A stretch of DNA of 15,536 bases from Clostridiales bacterium (GTDB lineage Bacteria > Bacillota > Clostridia > Saccharofermentanales > Saccharofermentanaceae), in contig JAFGGR010000197.1 of the NCBI GenBank assembly GCA_016930475.1, forward strand, positions 1 through 15,536, read 5' to 3'. The position numbers and the translations under genes were made by a program. Shown one piece after another: positions 13,399 to 15,536 of this stretch. The notes below the pieces were generated by a model. That model made no database searches. It worked only from the letters and a program-made list of their open reading frames with translations, and had not been told where the DNA came from. Within the stretch, counting starts at the first letter, position 1, and every line of letters starts with the position of its first letter.

Positions 13399-15462
13399 AT
13401 GATCAACTCCACCGAATCCCTGGAAAAGTCTTATCTGAAAGATATCTTGAATAAGCTTCAAACCGCTCATGAGACTTTGGAGCGGCAAATCGACAAGTAC
13501 GACGACGAGATCCAGGAAGGAAAGGACTATATCTGGGGAAGCAAGGCCGACTTGGACGGTGCCGAAAAGGCATTCAACCGGATGGTCATTCACCAGAACG
13601 TCGCTTCCGGAGAACAAAGGCTTGCCGAACTGCGGCGTGTCGATCGCCTGATCGAGTCACCGTACTTCGGAAGAGTTGACTTCATCCCGGACGACAACAA
13701 CGAAGGAAAAGCACACTATATCGGCCTTCACAGTTTTTCCGAGACCGCCGGCGACGATATCCTAATTTACGACTGGCGCGCGCCGATCTCGTCGCTTTTC
13801 TATGATTTCGAAAAGGGTCCTGCGGTCTATATCGCACCGGCAGGCGTCATCACCGGAAATATTACGCGCAAGCGCCAATACAAGATACGCCGAGGCGTGA
13901 TGGAGTATATGCTCGAGAGCGACATCAACATCGACGACGACGTTCTGCAAAAGGAGCTCAGCCAAACGACCAACGAGAAAATGAAGAACATCGTGGTGAC
14001 GATCCAGCGCGAGCAGAACGCGATCATCCGGAATTCGACCGCCGATACGCTGATCGTTCAGGGCGTCGCCGGATCCGGCAAAACTTCTATTGCGCTCCAC
14101 CGTGTCGCTTTTCTTCTTTATCGAAATTCCGAAACGCTTCGCTCCGACAATATGATGATCATCTCCCCCAACAAGGTTTTTGCGGATTATATCTCCAATG
14201 TCTTGCCCGAGCTCGGCGAAGACAACATCCAAGAAATCGACATGACGGAAATCGCCCAGGATCTGTTGGACGACCACATTGCTTTTCGATCGTTCAGCGA
14301 GCAGGTTGATTTCTTACTGCATGACGCAAACGAAAAGGACCTCGCGCGCATACGCTACAAGGCCACGTCCGCTTTTGCCGAAGAGCTTCACGCATATCTT
14401 CACGATATGATCCGGGACGGGTTTCTCGCCGTCGACCTGGACATTGATCACGTCCATATCCCGGCAGATGACATCCTGGAAATATTTCATAAACTGCGCC
14501 ATCTTCGCCTCAAGGAACGGCTCGAGATGACCGCAAATCATCTGGTCACCCGGTATAATACGTTGAATGACCGAAAGCTGGAGCCGTCCGTCGCGCGGAA
14601 AATCAAAAACGAAACGCTTAAGATGTTCCCGTTTAGTGATGCTTTCGCTTTATATTCCAACTTCTACAATCATTCCGAGAGGAAGAAGCTTTTCAAGCAC
14701 AAAAAAGGGCAACCGCTCCATTACGAGGACGTTTTTCCGCTGATCTACACGAAACTGCATTTCGAAAAAAGCACGGCGTACAGTCGCATCGAACATCTGC
14801 TCGTGGATGAGATGCAGGACTATACCCCCATTCAATACGCGGTTATCCGGAAGCTGTTTTCGTGCAAAAAAACGATCCTCGGCGACAGCAACCAATCAGT
14901 CAACCCGTACACCTCAACATCTCAGGAATTGATCCGGTCGTTCTTCCCCGGATCCGAGTCGGTCAAGCTCTTGCGAAGCTATCGTTCCACCATGGAAATC
15001 ACCGAACTGACGCAAAGGATTTCCCGAAACGAGGAGTTGATCCCCGTCGAAAGACACGGAACCAAGCCGGGAATTCATGTTTTAGAGTCGGAAAAAGAGG
15101 AACAGCGTCTTATCCGAAAGCTCATCCTGGAGTACCAGACATCCGAGTACCAGTCGCTGGGCATCATTTGCAAAACCACAAGGCAGGCCGAAAAGCTCTA
15201 CTTCGAACTGCGCGAAAAGATCGATGATCTCCTCTATCTGGATTTTGACAGCCGGGAATATCGCGACGGGATCATCATCACGTCCGCTCACATGGCCAAA
15301 GGTCTCGAGTTTGACCAAGTCATCGTTCCGCACGTCAGCAGAAACACCTATCACACCGAGCTCGACAGAAGTCTTCTCTACATTGCCTGCACTCGTGCGA
15401 TGCACCGGCTCGATTTGACTTGTCACAGCGAGGTCACGGAGTTTCTGAGCGGTGAATTGTAA
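13399..15462 (+). CDS. helD: HelD-type UvrD-like helicase, RNA polymerase recycling factor
   Basis: The 687-residue protein is a superfamily 1 helicase-like ATPase. The N-terminal about 90 residues are charged and coiled-coil-like, as in the HelD arm that enters the secondary channel of RNA polymerase. The motor motifs follow: IQREQN (202-207), Walker A GVAGSGKT (222-229) with ALHRVAFLLY, Walker B VDEMQD (469-474), GDSNQS (495-500), LLRSYRST (524-531), SAHMAKGLEFDQVIVP (629-644) and YIACTRAMHRL (661-671). The sequence around Walker A and the N-terminal arm separate it from UvrD and PcrA. HelD removes stalled RNA polymerase from DNA and helps recycle it. The length is below that of Bacillus HelD (about 770). 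GAGGAA (13389-13394) precedes the ATG with a short gap. It appears to be a single-gene unit and is complete. Confidence 0.88.
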   Translation: MINSTESLEKSYLKDILNKLQTAHETLERQIDKYDDEIQEGKDYIWGSKADLDGAEKAFNRMVIHQNVASGEQRLAELRRVDRLIESPYFGRVDFIPDDNNEGKAHYIGLHSFSETAGDDILIYDWRAPISSLFYDFEKGPAVYIAPAGVITGNITRKRQYKIRRGVMEYMLESDINIDDDVLQKELSQTTNEKMKNIVVTIQREQNAIIRNSTADTLIVQGVAGSGKTSIALHRVAFLLYRNSETLRSDNMMIISPNKVFADYISNVLPELGEDNIQEIDMTEIAQDLLDDHIAFRSFSEQVDFLLHDANEKDLARIRYKATSAFAEELHAYLHDMIRDGFLAVDLDIDHVHIPADDILEIFHKLRHLRLKERLEMTANHLVTRYNTLNDRKLEPSVARKIKNETLKMFPFSDAFALYSNFYNHSERKKLFKHKKGQPLHYEDVFPLIYTKLHFEKSTAYSRIEHLLVDEMQDYTPIQYAVIRKLFSCKKTILGDSNQSVNPYTSTSQELIRSFFPGSESVKLLRSYRSTMEITELTQRISRNEELIPVERHGTKPGIHVLESEKEEQRLIRKLILEYQTSEYQSLGIICKTTRQAEKLYFELREKIDDLLYLDFDSREYRDGIIITSAHMAKGLEFDQVIVPHVSRNTYHTELDRSLLYIACTRAMHRLDLTCHSEVTEFLSGEL

Positions 15463-15536
15463 AATGAAGTGACGCAAAAGAAATAAGGATGTCCCACGAG
15501 GACGATCTCACATACAATGTTAAGTGACAAACCCAA
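15463..15536 (+). other. Trailing sequence after helD, no clear gene
   Basis: A short frame at 15488-15526 reads MSHEDDLTYNVK and then stops, preceded by AAGG. It is too short to assign and may be a gene or element remnant cut off by the window. No strong terminator hairpin is visible; GTCC/GGAC (15490-15493 and 15499-15502) is only a 4-bp stem. Confidence 0.25.

Noticed and set aside
15488..15526. Twelve-codon frame after helD as a start of a transposase or other gene
   Set aside because: It stops after 12 residues and no inverted repeat or further coding sequence is visible before the window ends; kept only as an unassigned trailing region.

Overview
The window reads as a mid-GC member of the Bacillota (Firmicutes), most likely an anaerobic, plant-polysaccharide-degrading clostridial lineage. 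This is inferred from the gene families (YesL/YesM/YesN signalling, a CUT1 sugar importer with a lipoprotein binding protein and no local ATPase, HelD), from strong AGGAGG-type ribosome binding sites, and from dense packing with short overlaps. The species cannot be named from the sequence alone. All 13 genes look intact. No rRNA, tRNA, CRISPR array or complete mobile element was found.

Region 1 (1-9700) is a carbohydrate-use locus. A GH10 xylanase-like enzyme without a signal peptide (59-1294) is followed in the same operon by a YesL-type (DUF624) membrane protein, a YesM-type sensor histidine kinase and a YesN-type AraC response regulator, with 4-18 bp gaps or overlaps. A 238-bp regulatory gap follows. 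It holds a 16-bp imperfect direct repeat with a 21-bp period abutting a promoter, then a stem-loop, then a terminator-like hairpin with a T tract. The second operon encodes a solute-binding lipoprotein and two permeases. The likely logic is that extracellular oligosaccharide is sensed by the kinase, the regulator activates the importer operon, the oligosaccharide is imported with the help of a shared ATPase encoded elsewhere, and the GH10 enzyme cuts it in the cytoplasm. A nested hairpin that could mask the ribosome binding site of the first permease separates it from the binding-protein gene. A hairpin terminator ends the operon.

Region 2 (9700-13100) is a set of small metabolic genes. An Asp/Glu racemase-family gene on the minus strand diverges from a TetR regulator-flavoprotein-flavoprotein operon on the plus strand. 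The 269-bp gap between them contains two near-identical 25-bp tandem repeats, a promoter in each direction and a TetR-like operator. The first flavoprotein has a Cx2Cx2Cx7C cysteine cluster like that of iron-sulfur flavoproteins. The second flavoprotein gene overlaps, tail to tail, a SAM-dependent methyltransferase gene on the minus strand.

Region 3 (13100-15536) is a 302-bp AT-rich gap with an extended -10 promoter, then a HelD-type UvrD-like helicase (RNA polymerase recycling factor), and 74 bp of trailing sequence with no clear gene.

The parts belong to known families, and no wholly new system is evident. The least ordinary features are the regulatory architecture around the importer operon, the repeat-bearing divergent promoter and the paired flavoprotein operon.
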